From: a virus
Length of the DNA: 38,350 bases
Reading direction: 5' to 3' (one strand)
IMG/VR virus record: IMGVR_UViG_3300035001_000007
Location: 1 to 38,350 of that record
The position numbers and the translations under genes are program-made. Shown piece after piece: positions 32,143 through 38,350 of the stretch (position 1 is its first letter; every line of letters begins with the position of its first letter). The notes beneath the pieces were generated by a model. It had not been told where the DNA came from. It worked only from the letters and a program-made list of their open reading frames with translations, and searched no databases.

Positions 32143-34014
32143 GTGGCGGCTGCAGATCTTGTCTTTCAGGCGGTCCGTGCCACTTCTGGCGATCTCGTCT
32201 TTGGCGACGATGGCGGTGCGCCCGTGTCCGATGCAGTGGTCAGTGGTGTTGTCGCGCTGTCAAAGCCAACGCTCTCCGCCCGCGTTGCGCTGGGCTCCGT
32301 GGCCTCGGGTGTCATCGTGCTTTCGCGGCCGACCCTTGTCGGGGAGGTGGTCTACAACAGCGACACGCAGCGTCCGCTTGTCGCGCGCAGCGCCGTGCGC
32401 TTTCAAGAATCTCACCCCGTCGAGTCAGGGGTGCAAGACACTGCGCGCGGCGCGGTTCGTTTGGATGCTGAGTGGCGTGTCGGACTTCAGCAGGGCGTCG
32501 CGCTACAGCTCGGTGCCTCTGCTCGGATTGCGGATGGGTCGCCGCTTCGCGTGCATGCCGGGGTGCGATTCCAGAACGGACTACACGAGCGCGTCGGACT
32601 CGATTCGAGCTATGCAGACTCTTTGCCGCTCTACACCTGGCGCACTGCGAGGCTGCAGGAAGCCTCAAAGCTCGACGGGCGTCTCGCACGGATGCGGTTT
32701 CAGGATGGCACTGTCATTCGGCAAGCGGCCATCGCTCGCTTTCAAGAGGCAATGCTGCTGCAGCTTGGTATTGCGCAGCCCGATGGCGATGGGCTCTTGC
32801 TTGAAGTCGGAAAGACGACGCGCTTTCAGGACGCCATCCACCCCCCGCCTGGGCGCAGCGGCAATCCCGAACCGCCTAAGCCCGATCCCTGCTATGTCCC
32901 CGATCCGCATCTCGTGTTCTCCGATGGGTGGGCTGCAGACGCGCATCTCGTCTTCGCATGTGAGCGGCATGCAGGCGCTCCCACCATCGTTGTTCCAGTT
33001 CGAAGGGCGTACATCGTGCAAAACAGCGTGACTCTCGTGCGGGTCGATACGGGTGATGTCATTCAGGCGTCGGGCTTCAGTATGAGCTTGTCCGCGAGCT
33101 CGTGGACGTGGCAATGGAGCGCCACGCTTCAAGCTGCTGCGTTGGCGCTGCTGCGCCCCGGCGGGGATGGCCTGCCCGTTGACGTGCTCGCGACCGTCAA
33201 CGGCGTGGACTTCCGGCTTTGCGTCGAGAAGTATGGACGCGACCGCCGATTCGGTTCCTCGACTTTGAGCATCCAAGGTCGAGGGCGTGCGGCGGTGCTC
33301 GATGCGCCTTATGCGCCCACCTTGAACCATGTCGGGGAGGAACCGCTCACCATCGAGCAGTTGATGGCGAAGGCGCTCACGATCAACGGCGTGGGCATCG
33401 GGTGGGACCTCGAATTCGGGCTCTCGAACTGGCAGGTGCCTGGCGGCACGTGGACCTATCAGGGTAGCTATATCGGGGCCATCCTCGACATCGCGAACGC
33501 TGCCGGCGCCATCGTGCAGCCGCACCGCTCGGCCCCCACCCTGCGCATCCTGCCGCGGTATCCGTCCGCGCCCTGGGCATGGGACGCGCAGACGCCTGAC
33601 TTCGAGCTGCCTGCCGCGGTGGTGTCGGTCGAGGGCATCGAGTGGCAGAGCAAGCCTGCATACAACCGGGTGTTTGTGGCCGGCGTCACGAGCGCTGGCG
33701 TGCTTGCGGACGTTGTCCGCGGGGGCACTGCCGGCGATCAGGTGGCCCCGATGGTTACGCATGCGCTGATGACTGATGCCATCGGCGCGAGGCAGCGTGG
33801 CATCGCCGAACTGTCGGACACCGGCAAGCAGGCCGAAGTGAGCCTGCGTCTGCCGGTGCTGCCCGAAACCGGCTTGATTCTGCCCAACTCGATGGTTCGC
33901 TATGTCGATCCGAACGAAGGGCCGCGCCTCGGGCTTGTGCGCAATACCTCGCTCGACTGGCAGCGGCCCGTCATGCGGCAGACCCTGCAGCTCGAAACAC
34001 ACGAAGGCGTCTAA
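32143..34014 (+). CDS. Tail tip hub/central protein with N-terminal RFQ repeats
   Basis: A 623-residue protein starting at GTG 32143. The N-terminal 240 residues hold six degenerate repeats around the core [AT]RFQ[ED] (AVRFQESH, GVRFQNGL, TARLQEAS, RMRFQDGT, IARFQEAM, TTRFQDAI), about 15-40 residues apart, plus LVF strands at both ends. The C-terminal 330 residues (VRRAYIVQNSVTLVR, SVEGIEWQSKPAYNRVFVAG, LIQP-like strands) resemble tail hub proteins. The repeats may form a beta-helical or fibre-like extension. No lysozyme motif is seen. Confidence 0.7.
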   Translation: MAAADLVFQAVRATSGDLVFGDDGGAPVSDAVVSGVVALSKPTLSARVALGSVASGVIVLSRPTLVGEVVYNSDTQRPLVARSAVRFQESHPVESGVQDTARGAVRLDAEWRVGLQQGVALQLGASARIADGSPLRVHAGVRFQNGLHERVGLDSSYADSLPLYTWRTARLQEASKLDGRLARMRFQDGTVIRQAAIARFQEAMLLQLGIAQPDGDGLLLEVGKTTRFQDAIHPPPGRSGNPEPPKPDPCYVPDPHLVFSDGWAADAHLVFACERHAGAPTIVVPVRRAYIVQNSVTLVRVDTGDVIQASGFSMSLSASSWTWQWSATLQAAALALLRPGGDGLPVDVLATVNGVDFRLCVEKYGRDRRFGSSTLSIQGRGRAAVLDAPYAPTLNHVGEEPLTIEQLMAKALTINGVGIGWDLEFGLSNWQVPGGTWTYQGSYIGAILDIANAAGAIVQPHRSAPTLRILPRYPSAPWAWDAQTPDFELPAAVVSVEGIEWQSKPAYNRVFVAGVTSAGVLADVVRGGTAGDQVAPMVTHALMTDAIGARQRGIAELSDTGKQAEVSLRLPVLPETGLILPNSMVRYVDPNEGPRLGLVRNTSLDWQRPVMRQTLQLETHEGV

Positions 34015-34016
34015 CC

Positions 34017-34241
34017 ATGGCCGGAAATATCTATCAACAGTTCCTCTGCCTGCTGCCGCGTCGCCCGCGTCAGGTGGCGACCGTCATTGCGATGGAGGGC
34101 GATGTCGCAACCGTTCAACTGCCCGGAGGCGGACTGTTGACCGTCGTCGGAGCGGGCGCGGTGGGCGATCAGGTCTTTGTGCGCGACGGGGTCATCGAAG
34201 GCGAGGCCCCCGCGATGACGCCCGTCCAGATCGAAATCTAA
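34017..34241 (+). CDS. Small tail protein, unknown
   Basis: A 74-residue protein beginning two bases after the preceding stop. Its beta pattern (RQVATVIAMEGDVATVQLPG, then GDQVFVRDGVIEGEA) suggests an OB-like barrel as found in small baseplate or tail-spike hub proteins. It is the last gene of the tail module. AGAGAAGAGG after it is the ribosome site of the next gene. Confidence 0.65.
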   Translation: MAGNIYQQFLCLLPRRPRQVATVIAMEGDVATVQLPGGGLLTVVGAGAVGDQVFVRDGVIEGEAPAMTPVQIEI

Positions 34242-34263
34242 AGAGAAAGAGAAGAGGCACTTC

Positions 34264-34674
34264 ATGGACATGGGCGACATCGCCAGCAATCCGATTGCGC
34301 AGCTCGCCTTCCTCATCCTGTCGGCCGCCGGTGGCTATCAGGTTTGGCGCAAGCAGCAGCCCAACGACGCCAAAGAGCGTGCAGACAGCGAGGGACAGAT
34401 CGCGGCGCTCGGAACGTGGAAGGAGTTGCTCGAAGGCGAGCGGGCCGCGCGGCTGCGGTCGGATGAGCGCGCCGACAAGTTCGCTGCCGAGCGCAACGAA
34501 GCCCGTGAAGAGCTTTGGGAGCTGAGGGGGCAGATGCGCGCAATGAGCGAGACGCTCGCGGCGCAGGCCGCCGAGGTCGCGAAGTTGCGCGAGGTCCTGG
34601 CTGCGCAAGCCGCCGAAGCCGCGCATCTGCGCGAGCAGTTGCAACAACTGAAGGAGCAAATCCATGCACAGTGA
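34264..34674 (+). CDS. Membrane protein with coiled coil, holin candidate
   Basis: A 136-residue protein. Residues 9-26 (NPIAQLAFLILSAAGGYQVW) form one membrane segment, followed by a long charged coiled coil with repeats of AAQAAE-LREQL (60-136). The start has GAGAAGAGG upstream. A single membrane span with a cytoplasmic coiled coil is compatible with a holin or antiholin-like protein, but the coiled coil is long for a holin. It overlaps the next membrane protein by 11 bp. Confidence 0.6.
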   Translation: MDMGDIASNPIAQLAFLILSAAGGYQVWRKQQPNDAKERADSEGQIAALGTWKELLEGERAARLRSDERADKFAAERNEAREELWELRGQMRAMSETLAAQAAEVAKLREVLAAQAAEAAHLREQLQQLKEQIHAQ

Positions 34675-35149
34675 TTCCGACAGTATTCCGTTCGAAGACC
34701 TGCCGCGCGTTCGTCCGCCTCGTCAATGGCGGCGGATGTTCGAAACCGTGTGCGTCATCGGCAGTCTCTTTCTCGGAGGCTTTGGCTCGGGCTATTTCTG
34801 GGCCGCGCGCAATGCCGACGCACAGATGCTGCGACAGCGCGGTGATCACCTGAGCGAGATTTCTCGCCTGCAGTTGGCTTGGGGGCAGCGCATCGACCGT
34901 GCCGCCGGCGCGGTAACCGATGCGGCGGTGGCCACGACGAACGCTGCAGTCGCCACCACGAGCGCGGCCGAAGCGGTCGGCGAGGCGGCCGACCAGGTGG
35001 GCACCGCGGCGAAGACCGCGACCTCTGCCGCGATCACGGCCAAGGCGGCAGCGAAGGCGACGGCCGCCGCGCCTGCGCAGGCGCCAGCGACGGCGGTCAA
35101 TAACACCATCAAGCGCGCCAACGAGAAGCTGCAAGGGGCGCGCCCATGA
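34664..35149 (+). CDS. Membrane protein with Ala-rich tail, holin candidate
   Basis: A 161-residue protein. A cytoplasmic acidic and basic start (SDSIPFEDLPRVRPPRQWRR) leads to a membrane segment at about 26-48 (TVCVIGSLFLGGFGSGYFWA). The C-terminal 90 residues are an Ala/Thr-rich helix. It lies directly before the lipoprotein and endolysin genes, so it is part of the lysis cassette. Two adjacent single-span proteins could be holin and antiholin; which is which cannot be said. It overlaps the next gene by 4 bp. Confidence 0.6.
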   Translation: MHSDSDSIPFEDLPRVRPPRQWRRMFETVCVIGSLFLGGFGSGYFWAARNADAQMLRQRGDHLSEISRLQLAWGQRIDRAAGAVTDAAVATTNAAVATTSAAEAVGEAADQVGTAAKTATSAAITAKAAAKATAAAPAQAPATAVNNTIKRANEKLQGARP

Positions 35150-35328
35150 GGACCGCCGCCGTCTTTGTGCTGTTGCTGCTGCTGCAGGCCTGCGCGGCAC
35201 CGGCGGCGCCCGTGGGTGACTGCCCGCCCATCCCGGTGCTTCCCGCCAAACCCACTCCAGCGCAGCGAGGCCAGCACACCGAGGCGCTCGTGGCGCTGTA
35301 TCTGCGATGCGCAGGCGTCACCGAATGA
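35146..35328 (+). CDS. Small lipoprotein in lysis cassette
   Basis: A 60-residue lipoprotein. The signal sequence MRTAAVFVLLLLLQAC ends in a lipobox-like LQAC with Cys16. The mature part is Pro-rich with a further Cys26 and Cys56. It lies between the membrane proteins and the endolysin and overlaps both neighbours by 4 bp. It is a second lipoprotein besides the Rz1-like one; it could be an extra outer-membrane spanin part or a lysogenic conversion lipoprotein. Confidence 0.65.
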   Translation: MRTAAVFVLLLLLQACAAPAAPVGDCPPIPVLPAKPTPAQRGQHTEALVALYLRCAGVTE

Positions 35329-35942
35329 CCGAACGAACCACCGGAACCCAACACACCATGATCGACACACAGACCCTTATCGATTGCACCGGCGCCGCGC
35401 GCGGCGATGCTGAGCGCTACACGTTGCACCTTGCGGACGGGATGAACCGCTTCGGGATTCATTCCGCCAACACGATGGCCGTCTTCCTCGGGCAGCTCGC
35501 CATTGAATCCGACGAGCTGCAGAAGGTTGAAGAGAACCTCAACTACACCACGCCGGGGCGGCTGCGCGAGATCTTTCCCAGCCTCTTCGTCAAGGGCGGC
35601 TATAGGGCCGAAGAGTACGTGCGCAATCCCCGCGGGCTGAGCATGCTTCGCTACAAAGGCTTTCACGGCCGTGGCCTCATCCAGTTGACCTGGGAGGATG
35701 CTTACATCGCTGCCGGCCATGCACTGGGCGCTGACTTCCGCCGCAATCCCGAGCTGCTGCTGCAGCCGCACTACGCGGCGCAGTCGGCGTGTTGGTTTTT
35801 TGCGGTGTTCAAGAACTGCCTGCCCGCGGCGGAGCGCGGCGATGTGTACGACGTGACGGGGCGCGTGAACGGCCCGGCACGGCTGAAACTGGCGGAGCGC
35901 AAGGCAAATACCGCGCGCGCGTACAAGGTGCTGAGCCAATGA
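35325..35942 (+). CDS. Endolysin, glycoside hydrolase family 19
   Basis: About 205 residues. The catalytic region has FLGQLAIESDELQKVEENLN, where the usual His-Glu-Ser is Ile-Glu-Ser and Glu61 is kept, and KGFHGRGLIQLTWEDAY, the GH19 substrate-binding signature. The enzyme would cut the sugar backbone of peptidoglycan. There is no signal peptide, so it needs a holin. ATG 35325 overlaps the lipoprotein stop (ATGA) and is reported; the ATG at 35358 (MIDTQTLI) matches the family start better and may be used. It overlaps the Rz-like gene by 4 bp. Confidence 0.9.
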   Translation: MTERTTGTQHTMIDTQTLIDCTGAARGDAERYTLHLADGMNRFGIHSANTMAVFLGQLAIESDELQKVEENLNYTTPGRLREIFPSLFVKGGYRAEEYVRNPRGLSMLRYKGFHGRGLIQLTWEDAYIAAGHALGADFRRNPELLLQPHYAAQSACWFFAVFKNCLPAAERGDVYDVTGRVNGPARLKLAERKANTARAYKVLSQ

Positions 35943-36292
35943 GCCTCATACAAGCCTTGTTGGTTGCACTCGGCGTGAGTGTGGCCGGAAATGCCGTGCT
36001 CGGTTGGGCGTGGGTGGGGGCGCGAGAGAGGGCCGCGACGACAATCGTCGAGCGAGACAGCGCACGCTCGGCCGCCTCTGCGTGCAGCGACGCGACCGAT
36101 GACCTTCGAGAGCTGGCAGACAAGCGCGGCGCCGAAGCGAAGAAAGCGCAAGCCGCGGCCCGCGTCGCGGCAGCGGGGCGACAGCAGGCCGCTCGCGCCA
36201 TCCTGAGCGCCCCGCCGGCGGTGCCTGGGGACGCCTGCGCAAGCGCGCAGGTCCGCATTGATGCGTGGCTGAGGGGGAGGGTGCGACCATGA
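35939..36292 (+). CDS. Rz-like inner-membrane spanin
   Basis: A 117-residue protein. A membrane anchor at 4-24 (IQALLVALGVSVAGNAVLGW) is followed by a periplasmic helix rich in Ala, Arg and Glu. This is the i-spanin layout. The ATG at 35939 overlaps the endolysin stop by 4 bp, and the gene overlaps the Rz1-like gene by 4 bp; the frame is open further upstream inside the endolysin gene but without a signal peptide. With the Rz1-like lipoprotein it would fuse the two membranes in lysis. Confidence 0.78.
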   Translation: MSLIQALLVALGVSVAGNAVLGWAWVGARERAATTIVERDSARSAASACSDATDDLRELADKRGAEAKKAQAAARVAAAGRQQAARAILSAPPAVPGDACASAQVRIDAWLRGRVRP

Positions 36293-36558
36293 GGCGTTAC
36301 GCGCTCCTGGCGGCTGTCGTGACCCTTGCCGGGTCACTTGCGGCGTGTGGGGTGGTCCCGATCCAGACGGTTAAGGTGCCGGTCCCTGTGGAATGTCGCG
36401 CAGAGTCGCCGACGCGGCCGGCTATGCCGACCGAAGCGCTTTCGCCTGGCGTGGACCCGGACCGGTTCACTGCCTCGGCGATGGCCGAGATCGAGCTTCG
36501 CGAGGGTTACGAGGGAGAGCTTCGGGCGGCGCTGGAGGCGTGCACCTCGCCCCTCTGA
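36289..36558 (+). CDS. Rz1-like outer-membrane spanin lipoprotein
   Basis: An 89-residue lipoprotein. The signal sequence ends in LAAC with lipid-attachment Cys20. The mature part is short and begins with Pro/Val-rich IQTVKVPVPVECR, a common o-spanin feature. Its ATG overlaps the Rz-like stop by 4 bp. It is the last certain phage gene; a convergent gene ends only 7 bp beyond it, with no visible terminator between. Confidence 0.75.
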   Translation: MRRYALLAAVVTLAGSLAACGVVPIQTVKVPVPVECRAESPTRPAMPTEALSPGVDPDRFTASAMAEIELREGYEGELRAALEACTSPL

Positions 36559-36565
36559 GCAAGGG

Positions 36566-37030
36566 TCACGGCCGAAGGGTGGAGCGTTTGATGGATTCCA
36601 TCTGGTGCTGGGCGATCGCATGCCCAGCTTCAGCGGCTCGAGCGAGCCAACTTAATCCCATGTTCTCGCTCTTGGGTACGCCGTGCCCGCCAAAGTGGCA
36701 GGTGCCGAGCCAATGCATCGCGTCAGCGTTCTTCTGGGCTGCTGCCGCGCTCAGCCAGTAGACCGCTGCCCCAAATTCGCCAGCGGTGTAGAACATTTCT
36801 CCCACGTCCGCTTGAGCATCGGACTGACCAGCGTCAGCCCGGATCAGCATCTCTAGATCCTCATCGTCGAGCGGAAACGAGATGAGGTCTACGACGGCAG
36901 AGAGGGACAGCATCGCCCGTCCGCGATCTTCTTCTCGCTTCGGTATGGTGCCTTCGGTAACCCTTCGCCAGAGCGTTCTTCGGCTGAGCCCGGTCATCGC
37001 CACGGCTGCTTCAAGGCTTATCGCGTCCAT
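36566..37030 (-). CDS. HTH and Sel1-repeat protein
   Basis: About 154 residues. Residues 5-25 (SLEAAVAMTGLSRRTLWRRV) form a helix-turn-helix. The C-terminal half (about 70-150) carries Sel1/TPR repeats (AQADVGEMFYTAGEFGAAVYW, then AMHWLGTCHFGGHGVPKSEN), which mediate protein contacts. Start at 37030 is chosen because AGGAAA lies six bases upstream; ATG 37036 and 37102 are in frame but poorly placed. It is divergent from the pilin gene across an intergenic region with repeated TGGCAC elements, so it may regulate the pilin. It may be host or the last gene of the element. Confidence 0.75.
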   Translation of the reverse strand: MDAISLEAAVAMTGLSRRTLWRRVTEGTIPKREEDRGRAMLSLSAVVDLISFPLDDEDLEMLIRADAGQSDAQADVGEMFYTAGEFGAAVYWLSAAAAQKNADAMHWLGTCHFGGHGVPKSENMGLSWLARAAEAGHAIAQHQMESIKRSTLRP

Positions 37031-37249
37031 TCCCATTTTCCTATCGTAACGTTTTGGCACAATCAGTTGCATGCCGTGGCACTCTACTTTGCGTGCCACC
37101 ATCCAAATGGCACGGTGTTTTCATGCGCTGCGGCGACGATATAGAGCCCTAAAGTTCTCAGTTGTCCATGGACATGAGCTGGTCTATTCATTGCAAGAAG
37201 TATCACGCACTGCGCAGCAGGCAAGTTTTTCCAACCAGGAGTTTTTCAC
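37031..37249. promoter_or_regulatory. Divergent promoter region with TGGCAC repeats
   Basis: A 219-bp region between the HTH-Sel1 and pilin genes. TGGCAC occurs at 37055, 37077 and 37108, and its inverse GTGCCA at 37093-37098. The first two are each followed by six bases and TTGC, 22 bp apart. TGGCAC is the -24 element of sigma-54 promoters, but the spacing to the GC element is one base too long, so this may instead be a regulator binding array. AGGAG precedes the pilin start. Confidence 0.5.
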
Positions 37250-37753
37250 ATGAATCGTCGTAACTTCGCTCGCCGCGCTCAGGCCGGCTTCACCCTTATC
37301 GAACTGATGATCGTCGTGGCGATCATCGGCATCTTGGCCGCCATCGCTATCCCACAGTACCAAACTTACGTCGCCAAGTCGCAGGTCTCGCGCGTGATTG
37401 GTGAGACGGGTACCCAAAAGACTGCCGTGGAAGACTGCGTGAACAATGGCAAGCTGGCGACCGGTGCGACGGCATGTGCTGGTACGGCCACGGGCTCGAA
37501 TCTCATCGTGACGACCGGCAGCAACACCGTCAATGGCGGCGCACCTGGAACGGGTCTTGGCGCACCGATTCTGGCTTTCACCGGCACGGACGGCACGGCG
37601 AGCCTCACCTCGGAGTTTGGCAACAGCGCCGCAGCTGTGATCGCCGGCAAGAAGATCGTCTGGAACCGTACTACTGACGGCACGTGGACCTGCACGTCGG
37701 ACGTCCCGAAGAAGTACGAACAAGTGTCCTGCCCGACGACTTCGACGACCTAA
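37250..37753 (+). CDS. pilA: Type IV major pilin
   Basis: A 167-residue type IVa pilin. A 13-residue leader ends in Gly13, followed by [20 protein letters not shown]: the cut by prepilin peptidase leaves N-methyl-Phe, and Glu18 is the conserved Glu5 of the mature form. The variable beta domain has cysteines near the C-terminus ([18 protein letters not shown]) that form the usual D-region disulfide. AGGAG lies nine bases before the ATG. The protein forms surface pili for twitching, adhesion and as phage receptor. It is followed by a good terminator and stands alone as a single-gene unit. Confidence 0.93.
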   Translation: MNRRNFARRAQAGFTLIELMIVVAIIGILAAIAIPQYQTYVAKSQVSRVIGETGTQKTAVEDCVNNGKLATGATACAGTATGSNLIVTTGSNTVNGGAPGTGLGAPILAFTGTDGTASLTSEFGNSAAAVIAGKKIVWNRTTDGTWTCTSDVPKKYEQVSCPTTSTT

Positions 37754-37771
37754 GTCTCTCGGTCGTTCGCC

Positions 37772-37794
37772 AAGCCGCCTTCGGGCGGCTTTTT
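37772..37794 (+). terminator. Rho-independent terminator of pilA
   Basis: AAGCCGCC (37772-37779) and GGCGGCTT (37784-37791) form an 8-bp stem with loop TTCG and a following T run to 37794. The inverse side would also serve the convergent gene. Confidence 0.9.
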
Positions 37795-37813
37795 CATTGT
37801 GCGCTCCTGCTTC

Positions 37814-38350
37814 TTAGTGGAAGGGCTTCTGTTCGAGGTCACCGAACAACGCGGCAAGCGCTGCTAGTGCTTTTTCGGCCGTGTCCTCGATCCGCACCGA
37901 GCATGCAAGCATCAGGTTCAGCGGCAGGTCGAAGTCCTCAACCACGTAGTTCTTCGGGTCACGCAGCACACCGTTCGTGCGCACGACCCTCATGAGCTGA
38001 CGCACACGCGCCGCATAGGTGTTGCTGACGCCATAAGCCACCACGGGCAGTCCCATCGCGACCGCCACGCCGACTTCGAATACGGTGCCGGAGTCGGGTT
38101 CGGTGCCTCGGAACGGCTCCAGATTGGCGATGACCCCGTCGGCCTGGCTGAGCCTAGTCATGTTCGTGTCGAAGATGTACTGGGCCTCTTTGCCGATGGC
38201 TGTGATGGGCGGCATTCCGTCGGAGGGCGGCAGCGCCTCCAGCCCCGCCGCTTCGCAGAACAGCACCAAGCTATGCATGTGCGCCGCGGCATCGAGCCGG
38301 AAGACATCCGGGCCGGCGAGATAGATGCGCGGACGGGCGGGAATGACCAT
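37814..38350 (-). CDS. Nucleoside 2-deoxyribosyltransferase
   Basis: A 178-residue enzyme of the nucleoside 2-deoxyribosyltransferase family, which exchanges bases on deoxyribose. The family motifs are IYLAGPDVF (9-17), DGVIANLEPFRGTEPDSGT (71-89) and FEVGVAVAMGLPVVAY with candidate catalytic Glu92. Length is typical. It begins at the last base of the window, so its upstream region is not visible. It converges on pilA. It is probably a chromosomal salvage gene on the right flank. Confidence 0.88.
   Translation of the reverse strand: MVIPARPRIYLAGPDVFRLDAAAHMHSLVLFCEAAGLEALPPSDGMPPITAIGKEAQYIFDTNMTRLSQADGVIANLEPFRGTEPDSGTVFEVGVAVAMGLPVVAYGVSNTYAARVRQLMRVVRTNGVLRDPKNYVVEDFDLPLNLMLACSVRIEDTAEKALAALAALFGDLEQKPFH

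Larger units (their letters stand above)
1396..36558. mobile_element. Lambda-like siphovirus prophage (right end unresolved)
   Basis: A continuous set of integrase, early-left operon, repressor/Cro switch, replication, terminase, head, tail and lysis genes in lambda-like order, about 35 kb, inserted behind tRNA-Ser. All modules look intact. The left limit is set at the tRNA end. The right limit is the end of the last recognisable phage gene; no direct repeat of the tRNA end was found, so the true attR may be further right, possibly beyond the window. Confidence 0.9.

Noticed and set aside
37055-37092. Sigma-54 promoter for pilA
   Set aside because: TGGCAC and TTGC are present twice, but with six bases between them instead of five, and the distance to the pilA start is about 160-190 bp. 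Kept only as a repeat cluster.
37785-37801. Eleven-base match CTTTTTCATTG shared by the tRNA terminator (1447-1457) and the pilA terminator, considered as attL/attR core
   Set aside because: Both lie in terminator T runs, where such matches are easily produced, and the tRNA sequence next to it is not repeated, as it should be for integration in the tRNA.
1-38350. CRISPR array, insertion sequence or transposase
   Set aside because: No regularly spaced identical repeats with unique spacers and no transposase-like protein were seen on either strand; the only regular repeats are the operators and iterons described.

Overview
The window is the left flank, body and probable right flank of a lambda-like siphovirus prophage in a high-GC betaproteobacterium, most likely a member of the Comamonadaceae (the HemW sequence and general codon use look Variovorax-like; this is recognition from memory, not a search). 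The left flank is chromosomal: hemW (1-1272) followed by a complete tRNA-Ser(TGA) gene (1308-1395). A tyrosine integrase starts 160 bp behind the tRNA, the classical arrangement of an element inserted at a tRNA 3' end. The last certain phage gene (Rz1-like spanin) ends at 36558. A second copy of the tRNA 3' end was not found, so the exact right boundary is open. The window ends with an HTH-Sel1 protein, a type IV pilin and a nucleoside 2-deoxyribosyltransferase, which read as host genes but could lie inside a larger element.

Layout of the element. (1) 1520-2697: integrase with an inverted repeat over its start. (2) 2741-4928, minus strand: a three-gene, lower-GC cassette of unrecognised genes whose last member has a PD-(D/E)XK nuclease motif set; this is the best candidate for an undescribed system, probably anti-phage defence. 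(3) 4990-9011, minus strand: the early-left operon, tightly coupled by 4-bp start/stop overlaps: an AlpA-like excisionase/regulator, a C5-cytosine methyltransferase, a deoxynucleotide-kinase-like P-loop protein and a series of small proteins. (4) 9012-10131: the lysogeny switch, with a LexA/S24-type repressor on minus, a Cro-like gene on plus, three operator-like sites between them, and four copies of the same operator in a 22-23 bp array in front of the early-left operon. (5) 10447-11965: CII-like regulator, a 15-codon coupling ORF and a winged-helix replication protein whose gene carries an origin-like iteron region with a perfect DnaA box.

(6) 11956-21352: packaging and head. A tail-type protein precedes terminase small and large subunits; then a Mor-like activator, a low-GC membrane-anchored moron, a head-tail protein, lambda-type portal, a fused HK97 protease-major capsid protein and two connector/tail-completion proteins. 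(7) 21373-34241: tail tube, tape measure and seven further tail/tip proteins with many beta repeats and a discoidin-like domain. (8) 34264-36558: lysis, with two membrane/coiled-coil proteins (holin candidates), a small lipoprotein, a GH19 endolysin and overlapping Rz/Rz1 spanins.

How it works together: the repressor would hold down both divergent early promoters through one operator family; on induction Cro, CII-like, replication protein and its internal origin act on the right arm while the left arm makes methyltransferase, nucleotide kinase and excisionase; late genes are all on plus and nearly contiguous. The prophage looks intact: no frameshift or truncation was seen in a module expected to be essential.
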